In this document: positions 6,865-16,256 of the stretch, piece after piece
Layout: every line of letters begins with the position of its first letter
Position numbering within the stretch: the stretch's first letter is position 1
DNA from: Caballeronia insecticola
Lineage (GTDB): Bacteria > Pseudomonadota > Gammaproteobacteria > Burkholderiales > Burkholderiaceae
NCBI RefSeq assembly: GCF_000402035.1
Contig: NC_021294.1
Coordinates: 372,001-436,000 of the forward strand
DNA length: 64,000 bases
Direction: 5' to 3'
The notes under the pieces: generated by a model
Seen by the model: only the letters and a program-made list of their open reading frames with translations
Databases searched by the model: none
What the model was told of the DNA's origin: nothing
Program-made: the position numbers and the translations under genes

Positions 6865-9834
6865 ATGGCGTCGGTTATTCCAGCTTCCTTATCGAGATTC
6901 AGACGCACGGGCTCGTGGATCGACGACGCGATTTACGCGATCGCGGTTTATGCCGTGCCGTTCCTGATTTTGCTCGGTACGCTCGCGACGCTTTATTTCC
7001 TGCCGCGCCAATACGAAGCGCGCGGCGCGGTGCCGCTCGCATTACGCGTCGTCGCGGACCGCGGCGACATTGCCGATCCCGCCGATGCGCTCGAAGCGCT
7101 GCGCGATGTCGCCCCCGTCTCGCGTTACAGCACGCATCTGTCCGAAAAGCCGATCTGGTTCAGCCTCACCACGCCCAGCATGAGCGCCGATTCGTCGACG
7201 GTCGTCGAATTGCCGTCCCGCCATGCGCAAACGCTTGCCTGCTGGAATGCGAGCACGCTCGCGCCGTTCGGACGCGCGGATCGCGAAGGCGTGAGCGGGG
7301 AAATGCGCGTCGTCAAAGCCGGTTTTTCCATTCAGATCGGCCGCATCCATCAGTCTGAAGAAGTGCTTTGCCGCGGCACGTTTTCGGGGCCGGCGCAGAT
7401 CAACGCGTTCGCGTGGGAATGGCAGGGCCTGCGCAATTCCGCGCTCGATTTTCAGGAAAGCTCCGGGCTGATCGCGGGCGGTTTGCTGACGCTCGCGGTA
7501 TTCGTGTTCGTCACGGCGCTCATCAATCACGAATGGACTTACGTGATTTTCGCGGTATGGCTCGTCGGCAATCTGCGCCTGTGCGCGAACGCGATGGGCT
7601 GGGACATGCAATGGCTCGGCCGCATGCTGCCGTCGGATTTCATGCAGCCGTTGCGCCAGTTCACCTTCGCCGCCTACTACCTGTTGACCGCCGCGCTGTT
7701 CCAGCAACTCTTCCGGCGCGAACTGCGCGTGGTCGGCTATCGCTGGCTGTTGCGCGTCATTCAGTATGTCGGCTTCGTGCTGCTCGCGGCGGCGTTCGCG
7801 TTGCCGTATGCGTATTTCATCCCGACGCTGTGGATCATCGCGGGATTCGGCATTTGCGTACTGGTGTTTTTCCTCGCGCGGCTCGTGTGGATGGCGCGCT
7901 CGCGCACTGTGCTCTGGTACGTGGCGTCGCTCGGCGTCGTGCTGTTCGCCACGTTTTCGGAAGTGCTCGGTGCGGCCTTCGGCCTGAAGGTGCTGGTCGG
8001 CGGCGTGAACACGGTCATGGCCGCGCTTTCGTCCAGCATGATGGCGGCGTTCGCCATCGCCGAGCAGATGCGCGCCGAACGCGATTTCCGCCGTCAGGCG
8101 CAGATGGAATTGCGCAACACCTATGAAGTCACGCCGATCGGTCTCTTCACGCTCGACTCTGACGGTCACTTCGTGCGCGCCAATCCCGCGTTGCGCGCCA
8201 TGCTCGATTTGAAGAAAGCCGACTACAAAGCGCGTCACTGGAACGATTACTTCGAGGCGGGCGCGTGGGGCGCGCTGCAGGCGCTGGCGTCGAAGGGCAG
8301 CGACGGCGAACTGGAAATGAGCGGTTCGTCCGAGCGCGACACGGGCGAGCGGCGTTATCTTTTGAAGGCGATCCGCTCGAACGGCTGGATCGAAGGCTCG
8401 CTGCAGGACACGACCGAGCGGTCCAAAGCCGTCGAACGCTTGCGCTTTCTCGCGGAGCATGATCCGCTCACCGGCTCGCTGAATCGGCGCGGCATCGAAA
8501 AAGCCATTTCCCAGCAAAGCGACGAAACGCTGCCGTGGGCGCTGGCCTATGTCGATCTCGACCGCTTCAAGCTGGTCAACGATCTCTTCGGCCACCGCAG
8601 CGGCGACGAAGTGCTGCGCCAGGTCGCGGCGCGCACGCGTGCGCATTTCGCGCGCAGCTATCCGGTCGGGCGCATCGGCGGCGACGAGTTCGTCTGCGTG
8701 ATGAACGACACGTCGATCGAAGACGCCATCGCGCAATGCCGCGAACTCATCTCCATTCTCTCGGACGCGCCGTATCAGGTCGGCAATCGCGCGTTTCAGG
8801 TGAAGGCGTCGATCGGTCTCGTCGAATGCTCGCAGGGCGTGCGCGTGCAGGACGCGCTTTCGCACGCCGACCGCGCATGCCGCGAGGCGAAGAAAGTCGC
8901 GCATACGCATCTCGTCACGTATCGCAAGGGCGCGGCCGCGTTCGAGGAGCGCGCGGAGGAACTGAAGCTCGTCGAAACGCTCGGGCGTAATCGTCTGCCG
9001 CCGGGCTTGTTCCTCGTGATGCAGCCGATCATGTCGCTTTCGGCGCCGACCGAATCGCTCAATTTCGAAGTGTTGCTGCGCATGCGTGCGCCCGACGGCG
9101 CGACGCTGCCCGCAGGCAAGGTGATCGTCGCGGCGGAGGAATCGGGCAATATCGCGGCGATCGACCGCTGGGTCATCTCGACGCTGCTCGAATGGATCGA
9201 GGCGCATCAGCATCAGCTTGCCAACACGCAGTTCATCTGCGTGAACCTCTCGGGCGGCTCGCTCAACGACGAGCAGTTCATGGAGGACATCTTCGCGCTC
9301 TTCGGGCGCTATCAGTCCATCGTGCATTACCTCTGTCTGGAAATCACCGAGAGCGTCGCGCTGCACGATCTGGAGAACACGCAGCGCTTCATCGCGCGCG
9401 TGCACGACATGGGCGGCAAGATCGCGCTCGACGACTTCGGCGCGGGCTACACGTCGTTCAAATATCTGAAGGCGCTATCGGCCGATGCGCTCAAGATCGA
9501 CGGCGAATTCGTGCGCTCGATGTGCGCGCATCCGGCGGATATCGCGATCGTCGAAGCGATCGTCGCGCTTGCGCGCAATCTCGGCATGCGCAGCGTCGCG
9601 GAGTGGGTCGAGGATGTCGATACGCTGCGCGCGTTGCATGAAATCGGCGTCGACTACGTGCAGGGTTTCCTCGTCGCGCGGCCGCAGGAAAGCTCGGCCA
9701 TCCTCACGGCAAGCTCTGCCGCGAGTTTCCTCAAAGATGCCGAAGCGGTGAGTTTCGTCGAATCGCTGTCGGAACCGGCGCAGGCAACCGTGTTCGACTA
9801 CGACTGGCACGCGCGCGCGTCGGGCACGCACTGA
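6865..9834 (+). CDS. Membrane PAS-GGDEF-EAL c-di-GMP signalling protein
   Basis: A 989-residue inner-membrane protein. One transmembrane helix (about 21-45) is followed by a periplasmic segment of about 150 residues, a bundle of about seven hydrophobic helices (about 200-400) resembling 7TM receptor modules, a PAS domain (about 425-525), a GGDEF domain with intact GGDEF at 605-609, and an EAL domain. The EAL signature is EVL (Glu735), with NLSGGS, ITES, DD856-857 in DDFGAGYT, LKIDGEF, AEWVE and VQGF, so both cyclase and phosphodiesterase sites look usable. The frame also opens from a TTG at 6766, inside the hairpin; I prefer the ATG at 6865. Confidence 0.88.
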   Translation: MASVIPASLSRFRRTGSWIDDAIYAIAVYAVPFLILLGTLATLYFLPRQYEARGAVPLALRVVADRGDIADPADALEALRDVAPVSRYSTHLSEKPIWFSLTTPSMSADSSTVVELPSRHAQTLACWNASTLAPFGRADREGVSGEMRVVKAGFSIQIGRIHQSEEVLCRGTFSGPAQINAFAWEWQGLRNSALDFQESSGLIAGGLLTLAVFVFVTALINHEWTYVIFAVWLVGNLRLCANAMGWDMQWLGRMLPSDFMQPLRQFTFAAYYLLTAALFQQLFRRELRVVGYRWLLRVIQYVGFVLLAAAFALPYAYFIPTLWIIAGFGICVLVFFLARLVWMARSRTVLWYVASLGVVLFATFSEVLGAAFGLKVLVGGVNTVMAALSSSMMAAFAIAEQMRAERDFRRQAQMELRNTYEVTPIGLFTLDSDGHFVRANPALRAMLDLKKADYKARHWNDYFEAGAWGALQALASKGSDGELEMSGSSERDTGERRYLLKAIRSNGWIEGSLQDTTERSKAVERLRFLAEHDPLTGSLNRRGIEKAISQQSDETLPWALAYVDLDRFKLVNDLFGHRSGDEVLRQVAARTRAHFARSYPVGRIGGDEFVCVMNDTSIEDAIAQCRELISILSDAPYQVGNRAFQVKASIGLVECSQGVRVQDALSHADRACREAKKVAHTHLVTYRKGAAAFEERAEELKLVETLGRNRLPPGLFLVMQPIMSLSAPTESLNFEVLLRMRAPDGATLPAGKVIVAAEESGNIAAIDRWVISTLLEWIEAHQHQLANTQFICVNLSGGSLNDEQFMEDIFALFGRYQSIVHYLCLEITESVALHDLENTQRFIARVHDMGGKIALDDFGAGYTSFKYLKALSADALKIDGEFVRSMCAHPADIAIVEAIVALARNLGMRSVAEWVEDVDTLRALHEIGVDYVQGFLVARPQESSAILTASSAASFLKDAEAVSFVESLSEPAQATVFDYDWHARASGTH

Positions 9835-9844
9835 GCGCCGCGTC

Positions 9845-10054
9845 TCACGCCGGCTTCATCTCGTTCAGCACTTTTGCCGCCGCAATGGGAATGCGCGTGT
9901 CGTCCCATTGCGCGAGCCATTGAATTTCCTTGCGCGTGAAATAGCCGGGATGATTCCGCAGCGCGAACTGCAACGAATCCACGATGTGATCGCGAATGAT
10001 TTGCGGCGCGGTCTGATCGTTCACGATCGCGTGAAGGGCTTCGAGTGTGCTCAT
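9845..10054 (-). CDS. Small conserved hypothetical protein, 69 aa
   Basis: A 69-residue soluble protein (MSTLEALHAIVNDQ...) predicted to be mostly helical, ending 10 bases after the convergent GGDEF-EAL stop. The frame is open to an ATG at 10102, but the inner ATG at 10054 begins the well-formed sequence. There is no signal peptide, cysteine or recognisable motif. Function unknown; real-gene status rests on protein-like composition and position. Confidence 0.6.
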   Translation of the reverse strand: MSTLEALHAIVNDQTAPQIIRDHIVDSLQFALRNHPGYFTRKEIQWLAQWDDTRIPIAAAKVLNEMKPA

Positions 10055-10252
10055 TTTGAAAGAGGCGTGAGTGGATCGGCGTGATGCGCTTGCGCCGAAC
10101 ATAACCGGCTAAAAATACGGAAAAATATTCGATGCCACCACGCGCGCGCCGCGAATCGCGCGAACGGTGCCGGCGAATGCGCGCTTGCTAAAATCGGTGC
10201 GGACGTCTTTACTAAATAAAAGCACTCGATTTAATCCAACGGGGAGCAGCAG

Positions 10253-10306
10253 ATGAATCCTTTCCTGCGCGCGCGCCTGCGCCGCAAGGTCCGCACCGAT
10301 GCCTGA
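10253..10306 (+). CDS. Leader peptide of 17 residues upstream of ROK regulator
   Basis: ATG at 10253 follows the strong ribosome site GGGGAGCAGCAG and encodes MNPFLRARLRRKVRTDA, an Arg-rich peptide. Its stop overlaps the ATG of the ROK gene (ATGCCTGA, 8 bases shared), the geometry of translational coupling. The ROK start has no separate Shine-Dalgarno. It could instead be a fortuitous frame created by the ribosome site; comparison with relatives would decide. Confidence 0.5.
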   Translation: MNPFLRARLRRKVRTDA

Positions 10307-11531
10307 GCGACCGGCACGCCCGGTGTCGATGGCCTCGACGCACTCGGTCGGCTCGAATCAGCTCGGCATGCGCCAGTTCAACGAGCGCATCGTCCTGCAG
10401 GCGATCCGGCTGCACGGCGCGTTGCCCAAGGCCGACGTCGCACGTCTCACGCGCCTTTCAATGCAGACGGTCTCGCTGATCGTCGATCATCTGATCGAGG
10501 ACGGGTTGCTCGCGAAAGAGCCGCGCACGCGGGTGCGCGGGCGTCTCGGGCAGCCGTCGGTGCCTATTTCGTTGCGCGCGGACGGCGCGTTTTCCATCGG
10601 CGTGAAAGTGGGGCGGCGCAGTCTCGACGTGTTGTCGATGGACTTCGCCGGCAGCGTGCGTACCCGCGAGACGCTCGAATATCCGTATCCCGATCCGGAG
10701 ACGCTGTTTCCCGCGCTGGAAGAGCGGCTCGCGCGCGTTATCGGCGCGCTCGGCGACGGCGCGCGCAGGATCGCGGGAATCGGCGTCGCGGCGCCGCTGT
10801 GGCTCGGCGGCTGGCGCGATTTCTTCGACACGCCGCCCGATGCGCTCGCCGCATGGAACGACATCGACATCCGCGCGCGCATTCAGGCGATGACGGCGCT
10901 GCCCGTCGAATTCGCCAAGGACACGACCGCCGCCTGCGCCGCCGAACTCGTGATGGGCCAGGGGCGCGGGCTGCGCAACTTTCTCTATGTGTTTATCGGG
11001 ACGTTCATCGGCGGCGGTCTGGTGATCGACGGCCGTCTGCACGCCGGACCGGGCGGCAATGCGGGCGCGATCGGCTCATTGCCGCTCGCCGGGCGCGGCA
11101 ACGGCAAGCGGGCGGCGCAACTGCTCAATACGGCGTCGGTGTATGTGCTTGAGAAGGCGTTCGCCGCGGCGGGCGCGCCGGCCGCTGCTGCCCACGACGA
11201 GCGCGCGATGTCGACGGAACTGCGTCCGCTCGCGGAAGCGTGGATGCACAAGACGTGTCCGGCGATTGCGACGGGCATTGCATCGTCGGCGGCGCTGCTC
11301 GATCTCGAAGCGGTGGTCATCGACGGAGAAATCGACCGGAACCTGCTGCGCGAAGTGATTCGCAGGACCGACGACGCCCTCGCCGATTTCGACTGGCAAG
11401 GCATGACGCGTCCGCGTCTCGTCGAAGGTCAGATCGGCCCGGACGCCCGCGCGATGGGCGGCGCGATTCTGCCGCTCTATGCGCATTTCGCGCCGAAGCA
11501 CGAGCTGTTTCTGAAGCCGCTCGAAGCCTGA
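10299..11531 (+). CDS. ROK-family transcriptional regulator
   Basis: A 410-residue regulator of the NagC/Mlc/XylR type: an N-terminal winged helix (about 25-90, KADVARLTRLSMQTVSLIVD) fused to a sugar-kinase-like ROK domain. It shows the phosphate-binding IGVAAP loop and FIGTFIGGGLVIDG; the usual zinc cluster CXCGXXGC is absent, as in several Burkholderia ROK repressors. Family members repress sugar uptake genes until the sugar binds, but no transport genes lie beside it. An in-frame ATG at 10329 is an alternative start; 10299 is favoured by overlap with the leader peptide. Confidence 0.85.
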   Translation: MPERPARPVSMASTHSVGSNQLGMRQFNERIVLQAIRLHGALPKADVARLTRLSMQTVSLIVDHLIEDGLLAKEPRTRVRGRLGQPSVPISLRADGAFSIGVKVGRRSLDVLSMDFAGSVRTRETLEYPYPDPETLFPALEERLARVIGALGDGARRIAGIGVAAPLWLGGWRDFFDTPPDALAAWNDIDIRARIQAMTALPVEFAKDTTAACAAELVMGQGRGLRNFLYVFIGTFIGGGLVIDGRLHAGPGGNAGAIGSLPLAGRGNGKRAAQLLNTASVYVLEKAFAAAGAPAAAAHDERAMSTELRPLAEAWMHKTCPAIATGIASSAALLDLEAVVIDGEIDRNLLREVIRRTDDALADFDWQGMTRPRLVEGQIGPDARAMGGAILPLYAHFAPKHELFLKPLEA

Positions 11532-11537
11532 TCGCGG

Positions 11538-11558
11538 CGGCGGGCGGCGGGCGGCGGG
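11538..11558. repeat. 7-bp tandem repeat, three copies
   Basis: CGGCGGG is repeated three times starting 7 bases after the ROK stop codon, in the short gap between convergent genes. It is probably a slippage product. Confidence 0.75.
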
Positions 11559-11563
11559 CGCGG

Positions 11564-12190
11564 TCAGTCGAGGGACAGGCGCACGGCGAACGCCATCAGC
11601 GCGGCGGAGAAGGTCCAGCGTTGCAGCGTCTGCGCCTTCGGATGACGCCGCAGCCAGCCGGAAATTCGCACGGCGCCGGCGGCCAGCGTCAGATCGAACA
11701 TCACGCCGATCACGACGAGCACCACGCCCAGTTCGATCACTTGCGACCACACCGGTCCCGCCTCGGGACGAACGAACTGCGGCAGCAGCACGGAACAAAA
11801 GAGCAGCGCCTTCGGATTGAGAATGCTGCTCAGGACGCCTTTTGCGTATGCGGAACGCAGCGTCGATGCCGTGGCCTGGCCGGGCGCCGCGTCGAGCCCG
11901 AACGCGGGCGAGCGGAAAATCTGAATCGCGACGTACGCGAGATACAGACCGCCGGCGATGCGCACGCCGTCGTAGAGCCACGGCGCGCTGCGCAGAAATG
12001 CGGCGACGCCGAGCGCGGACAGCGTGACATGCGTCGCGCGCGCACTGGCAAGCCCGGCGGCGACGACCACGCCGTGCTTCAGACCACGCGTCGCGCTGGT
12101 CTGAAGCACGAGCGCCATGTCCGGTCCCGGCAGCGCATAAACGACCGCCAGCGCGCCGATGAAAACCCATAGCAAATGTGCCGAAACCAT
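11564..12190 (-). CDS. LysE/RhtB-family amino acid exporter
   Basis: A 208-residue inner-membrane protein with about six hydrophobic helices and the family signature near the N-terminus (VYALPGPDMALVLQ). Members export amino acids such as lysine, threonine or homoserine lactones by proton exchange. AAGGAG lies about 8 bases before the ATG at 12190. It is divergent from an Lrp-type gene, the usual arrangement in which the Lrp protein controls the exporter in response to its amino acid. The substrate cannot be predicted. Confidence 0.87.
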   Translation of the reverse strand: MVSAHLLWVFIGALAVVYALPGPDMALVLQTSATRGLKHGVVVAAGLASARATHVTLSALGVAAFLRSAPWLYDGVRIAGGLYLAYVAIQIFRSPAFGLDAAPGQATASTLRSAYAKGVLSSILNPKALLFCSVLLPQFVRPEAGPVWSQVIELGVVLVVIGVMFDLTLAAGAVRISGWLRRHPKAQTLQRWTFSAALMAFAVRLSLD

Positions 12191-12252
12191 GATGAAGCTC
12201 CTTGTTCGAAGGCATCATCGTGCCATTTCGGCTGAGGTGTTTTCTGGCATTT

Positions 12253-12301
12253 ATCGACATGTATAGGTCGATTAATGCAGCTTTCCCCTAAAGTATCGAT
12301 A
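12253..12301. promoter_or_regulatory. Candidate Lrp-type operators in divergent lysE/lrp promoter
   Basis: ATCGAC at 12253 and GTCGAT at 12267 form a 6-bp inverted repeat with an 8-bp spacer, and TATCGATA at 12294-12301 is a perfect palindrome. The half-site TATCGA recurs in both. They lie between the exporter start and the Lrp start. Confidence 0.5.
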
Positions 12302-12320
12302 AATGAAAGGGGAAAACGCC

Positions 12321-12785
12321 GTGACCGAACTTGACCGTATCGACCGCGCGATGCTCGTCGCGCTCCAGCAGGACGGGCGCATGCCCGTCGCCAAACTCGC
12401 CGAGCGCGTCGGCCTGAGCGAAACGCCGTGCGCGCGCAGGCTCAAGCGGCTGGAAAGCGACGGCTATATCGATGGCTATCGCGCGATTCTTTCGCGCAAG
12501 GCGCTCGAACTTGGCGTGGTGGCGTTCGCGCAAGTGCGCTTCAGCGTCCACGACCGCGCGCTGTCCGACCGCTTCGAGCGGGAGATTCAGGGCATCGAGC
12601 GCATCGTGTCGTGTCACAACATTTCCGGCACGGCGGATTATCTGCTGCAGATCGTCGCGCGCGATCTCGACGAATACGGCGTCTTCATGCGCGACGTGCT
12701 ACGCACGCTGCCGGGCGTGACCGCCGTCGAATCGATGCTGTCGCTGCGGGAACTGAAGCGCGATAGCGGATTGCCCGTGCCCTGA
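12321..12785 (+). CDS. Lrp/AsnC-family transcriptional regulator
   Basis: A 154-residue regulator: N-terminal HTH (TELDRIDRAMLVALQQDG, then KLAERVGLSETPCARRLKRLE) followed by the AsnC effector-binding domain (VRFSVHDRALSD, VSCHNISGTADYLLQI). The GTG at 12321 is preceded by AAGGGGA, so I prefer it to the in-frame ATG at 12303, which lies upstream of that ribosome site. It is divergent from the LysE exporter, its probable target. Confidence 0.88.
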   Translation: MTELDRIDRAMLVALQQDGRMPVAKLAERVGLSETPCARRLKRLESDGYIDGYRAILSRKALELGVVAFAQVRFSVHDRALSDRFEREIQGIERIVSCHNISGTADYLLQIVARDLDEYGVFMRDVLRTLPGVTAVESMLSLRELKRDSGLPVP

Positions 12786-12792
12786 GCGCGCA

Positions 12793-12804
12793 TTGTCTAT
12801 ACAA
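12793..12804. promoter_or_regulatory. HutC operator 1 of hutUI
   Basis: TTGTCTATACAA, a near-perfect palindrome matching the TTGTATAGACAA-type element of HutC repressors. It lies about 18 bases upstream of the proposed -35 of hutU. Confidence 0.75.
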
Positions 12805-12822
12805 GACTGCCTTGAGCCAGCA

Positions 12823-12851
12823 TTGACAGCCTCGGGAATTCCCTAATACAA
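12823..12851 (+). promoter_or_regulatory. Candidate hutU promoter
   Basis: TTGACA at 12823-12828 is a consensus -35; a -10 can be placed at TAATAC (spacer 15) or ATACAA (spacer 17-18) before 12852. It lies between the two HutC operators. Confidence 0.5.
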
Positions 12852-12857
12852 CGCAAG

Positions 12858-12869
12858 TTGTATATACAA
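12858..12869. promoter_or_regulatory. HutC operator 2 of hutUI
   Basis: TTGTATATACAA, a perfect 12-bp palindrome placed where the transcription start of hutU should be, so a bound HutC would block initiation. Confidence 0.8.
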
Positions 12870-12945
12870 GAAGATTGAAACCATTCGACGCGGATGGTTT
12901 CCGCGTTCGTTCGCCCTCTCACTTCTTGATGCGCAGGAGTTTTCC

Positions 12946-14643
12946 GTGACCTCATCTTCCCGTTTCCGCGATACCGAGATTCGCGCGCCGCGCGGCACCA
13001 CGCTCAACGCCAAAAGCTGGCTCACCGAAGCGCCGCTGCGCATGTTGATGAACAATCTCGATCCCGAGGTCGCCGAGAATCCGAACGAACTGGTCGTGTA
13101 CGGCGGCATCGGCCGTGCGGCGCGCGACTGGGCGTGCTACGACAAGATCGTCGAGACGCTGAAACGCCTCGAAGCCGATGAGACGCTGCTGATCCAGTCG
13201 GGCAAGCCGGTCGGCGTGTTCAGGACGCACGAAAACGCGCCGCGCGTGCTCATCGCCAATTCGAATCTGGTGCCGCACTGGGCCAACTGGGAGCACTTCA
13301 ACGAACTCGACGCGAAAGGCCTCGCCATGTACGGCCAGATGACGGCGGGCAGCTGGATCTATATCGGCAGCCAGGGCATCGTGCAGGGCACGTACGAGAC
13401 CTTCGTCGAGGCCGGGCGGCAACACTACGGCGGCGATCTGAAAGGGCGCTGGGTGCTGACCGCCGGGCTCGGCGGCATGGGCGGCGCGCAGCCGCTCGCG
13501 GCGACGCTCGCGGGCGCGTGCTCCCTGAACATCGAGTGTCAGCAGAGCCGTATCGATTTCCGTCTGAAGACGCGTTACGTCGATGAACAGGCAACCGATC
13601 TCGACGACGCCCTCGCGCGCATTCAGCGCTACACATCCGAAGGCCGCGCGGTTTCAGTAGCGCTGTGCGCGAACGCGGCGGATGTGCTGCCCGAACTCGT
13701 GCGGCGCGGCGTGCGTCCGGACCTCGTGACCGACCAGACGAGCGCGCACGATCCGCTCAACGGCTATCTGCCGCAGGGCTGGAGCTGGGCGCAATACCGC
13801 GACCGCGCGCAGAGCGACCCGGCGGCGACGGTCAAGGCGGCCAAACAGTCGATGGCCGTGCACGTGCGCGCGATGCTTGCCTTCCTCGAACAAGGCGTGC
13901 CGACCTTCGACTACGGCAACAATATCCGTCAGATGGCGAAGGACGAGGGCGTCGATAACGCGTTCGATTTCCCGGGCTTCGTGCCCGCGTATATCCGCCC
14001 GCTGTTTTGCCGCGGCGTCGGTCCGTTCCGCTGGGCGGCGCTGTCGGGCAATCCGGAAGATATCTACAAGACCGATGCCAAGGTGAAGGAACTCATCGCC
14101 GATGACGCCCATCTGCATCGCTGGCTCGACATGGCGCGCGAACGCATCAGCTTTCAAGGGCTGCCGGCGCGGATCTGCTGGGTCGGGCTCGGCCAGCGCG
14201 CGAAGCTCGCGCTCGCGTTCAACGAGATGGTGCGCAACGGCGAATTGTCCGCGCCGGTCGTGATCGGCCGCGATCATCTCGATTCCGGCTCGGTTGCAAG
14301 CCCGAACCGCGAAACGGAGGCCATGCGCGACGGCTCCGATGCCGTATCCGACTGGCCGCTGCTCAACGCGCTGCTGAACACGGCGAGCGGCGCGACGTGG
14401 GTCTCGATTCACCACGGCGGCGGCGTCGGCATGGGCTTCTCGCAGCACGCGGGCGTCGTGATCGTCTGCGACGGCACGCGCGAAGCCGACGAGCGCATCG
14501 CGCGCGTGTTGCACAACGATCCGGCAACCGGCGTCATGCGCCACGCCGATGCGGGCTACGACATCGCCATCGAATGCGCGCGCGAGCAGGGTCTCGATCT
14601 GCCGATGATCGACGGCGCCAACGGTGTACGCAAAGCAAGATAA
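12946..14643 (+). CDS. hutU: Urocanate hydratase
   Basis: A 565-residue cytosolic enzyme that converts urocanate to imidazolone propionate with tightly bound NAD+ (second step of histidine degradation, EC 4.2.1.49). Family landmarks are [27 protein letters not shown] (NAD binding), [25 protein letters not shown] and [13 protein letters not shown]. The start is a GTG preceded by AGGAG. It is followed after 15 bases by hutI, and preceded by two HutC operators. Full length with no defects visible. Confidence 0.97.
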   Translation: MTSSSRFRDTEIRAPRGTTLNAKSWLTEAPLRMLMNNLDPEVAENPNELVVYGGIGRAARDWACYDKIVETLKRLEADETLLIQSGKPVGVFRTHENAPRVLIANSNLVPHWANWEHFNELDAKGLAMYGQMTAGSWIYIGSQGIVQGTYETFVEAGRQHYGGDLKGRWVLTAGLGGMGGAQPLAATLAGACSLNIECQQSRIDFRLKTRYVDEQATDLDDALARIQRYTSEGRAVSVALCANAADVLPELVRRGVRPDLVTDQTSAHDPLNGYLPQGWSWAQYRDRAQSDPAATVKAAKQSMAVHVRAMLAFLEQGVPTFDYGNNIRQMAKDEGVDNAFDFPGFVPAYIRPLFCRGVGPFRWAALSGNPEDIYKTDAKVKELIADDAHLHRWLDMARERISFQGLPARICWVGLGQRAKLALAFNEMVRNGELSAPVVIGRDHLDSGSVASPNRETEAMRDGSDAVSDWPLLNALLNTASGATWVSIHHGGGVGMGFSQHAGVVIVCDGTREADERIARVLHNDPATGVMRHADAGYDIAIECAREQGLDLPMIDGANGVRKAR

Positions 14644-14653
14644 GCAGATAAGC
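14638..14653. repeat. 8-bp tandem duplication across the hutU stop codon
   Basis: AGATAAGC occurs twice in perfect tandem; the first copy contains the TAA stop of hutU. Confidence 0.8.
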
Positions 14654-14658
14654 ACGCG

Positions 14659-15879
14659 ATGAAAACACTCTGGCACCACTGCCACGCGGCCACCATGGCG
14701 CGCGGCGAGTATTCGATCATCGAAGACGCCGCGATTCTGACGGACGGTGCGCGCATCGCGTGGATCGGGCCGCGTGGCGCGACGCCGGACATTGGCGAAT
14801 GCGAAGTCGTCGATCTGCAAGGCGCGTGGGTGACGCCCGGACTGATCGACTGTCATACGCATCTCGTGTTCGGCGGCGATCGCAGCGGCGAGTTCGAAGA
14901 GCGGCTGCAAGGCGTGAGTTACGCGGACATCGCGGCGCGTGGCGGCGGCATCGCGAGCACCGTGCGCGCGACGCGCGAAGCCAGCGGGGACGCGTTGTTC
15001 GACAGCGCCCGCACGCGCGCGCTCGGCCTGTTGCGCGAGGGCGTGACGACGCTCGAAGTGAAATCCGGCTACGGGCTCGATCTCGCCAACGAGCGCAAGA
15101 TGCTGGCCGTCGCGCGGCGTCTTGCATCTGCGCTGCCGCTCACCGTGCGCGCGACCTGTCTCGCGGCGCACGCGTTGCCGCCGGAATATGCGAAGCGCAC
15201 GGACGACTACATCGCGTATGTGTGCGATGACATGCTGCCCGCGCTCGTCGCCGATGGCCTGGTCGATGCCGTCGATGCGTTCTGCGAGCACATCGCGTTT
15301 TCACCGCAGCAGGTCGAGCGCGTGTTCCGTCGCGCGGGCGAACTGGGCGTGCCGGTCAAGCTCCATGCGGAGCAACTGTCGTCGTTGCATGGCTCGTCGC
15401 TGGCGGCGCGGTATCGCGCGTTGTCCGCCGATCATCTCGAATACATGACCGAAGAAGATGTGATTGCGATGGCGCAAGCGGGCACGGTCGCCGTCCTGCT
15501 GCCCGGCGCGTTCTATATGTTGCGCGAAACGCAACTGCCGCCCGTCGACGCGCTGCGGCGGCACCGCGTGCCTATCGCGATTGCGAGCGATCTGAACCCC
15601 GGCACCTCGCCCGCGCTCTCGTTGCGCATGATGCTCAACATGAGTTGCACGCTGTTTCGCCTGACGCCCGAGGAAGCGCTCGCCGGCGCGACCGTGCACG
15701 CCGCGCGCGCGCTCGGCCTCGCTTCGACTCACGGCACACTGGAAGAAGGCAAGATGGCCGATTTCGTCGCGTGGAAAATCGGCCGGCCCGCCGAGCTTGC
15801 GTACTGGCTGGGCGGTGCGCTGCCCAATCGCGTCGTGCGCGGCGGCGCGGAGATCGACTTCGGACACATCGGCGCATAA
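14659..15879 (+). CDS. hutI: Imidazolonepropionase
   Basis: A 406-residue amidohydrolase that opens the ring of imidazolone-5-propionate to N-formimino-glutamate (third step of histidine degradation, EC 3.5.2.7). It has the metal motif HTH in [16 protein letters not shown], the [10 protein letters not shown] block, KSGYGLD, KLHAEQ and SDLNPGT. It follows hutU closely and shares its promoter; the hairpin at 15884 ends the unit. The ribosome site is weak, consistent with translational coupling to hutU. Confidence 0.96.
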   Translation: MKTLWHHCHAATMARGEYSIIEDAAILTDGARIAWIGPRGATPDIGECEVVDLQGAWVTPGLIDCHTHLVFGGDRSGEFEERLQGVSYADIAARGGGIASTVRATREASGDALFDSARTRALGLLREGVTTLEVKSGYGLDLANERKMLAVARRLASALPLTVRATCLAAHALPPEYAKRTDDYIAYVCDDMLPALVADGLVDAVDAFCEHIAFSPQQVERVFRRAGELGVPVKLHAEQLSSLHGSSLAARYRALSADHLEYMTEEDVIAMAQAGTVAVLLPGAFYMLRETQLPPVDALRRHRVPIAIASDLNPGTSPALSLRMMLNMSCTLFRLTPEEALAGATVHAARALGLASTHGTLEEGKMADFVAWKIGRPAELAYWLGGALPNRVVRGGAEIDFGHIGA

Positions 15880-15883
15880 AACG

Positions 15884-15909
15884 ACGCCTCGCCGAACCCG
15901 GCGAGGCGT
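15884..15909. terminator. Bidirectional hairpin between hutI and the GlsB-type gene
   Basis: ACGCCTCGCCG pairs perfectly with CGGCGAGGCGT around an AACC loop. A four-T run follows on the minus strand side (after two bases) but not on the plus side. It lies 5 bases after the hutI stop, between convergent genes. Confidence 0.75.
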
Positions 15910-15944
15910 AGAAGAAACTCGAAACGCAATGTTCCGATGCCGCG

Positions 15945-16199
15945 TTACGAACTGCGCTTGCGGATCATTCCCCAAACGACGAGCAGAATGATCGCCCCGA
16001 TCACCGACGCGATCCATCCGGCTGGCTGCCCGGGCTGATACCAGCCGAACGCGCGCCCGACGTATCCCGCAATCAGCGAGCCGGCGATACCGAGCACGAT
16101 GGTCATGATCCAGCCCATGTTGTCGTCGCCCGGCTTGATGGCGCGCGCGATAAGACCGACGACGAGTCCGACGATCAAAGTACCGATGAATGCAAGCAT
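15945..16199 (-). CDS. GlsB/YeaQ/YmgE-family membrane protein
   Basis: An 84-residue inner-membrane protein with three hydrophobic helices and glycine-rich turns (VVGLIARAIKPG, VLGIAGSLIAGYVG). This transglycosylase-associated or stress-response family has an unclear biochemical role. AAGGAG stands at good spacing before the ATG at 16199. Convergent with hutI. Confidence 0.9.
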   Translation of the reverse strand: MLAFIGTLIVGLVVGLIARAIKPGDDNMGWIMTIVLGIAGSLIAGYVGRAFGWYQPGQPAGWIASVIGAIILLVVWGMIRKRSS

Positions 16200-16256
16200 G
16201 CGGTTGCTCCTTGACAGAGTTTTAGTGCGTCTTGGCTGGGCTGCGGACTGATTCCC

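Noticed and set aside
7042..9405. A 787-codon open frame on the minus strand opposite the GGDEF-EAL gene
   Set aside because: Arg/His-rich composition typical of the antisense of a high-GC gene, with no domain and no ribosome site; the plus-strand gene has intact motifs.
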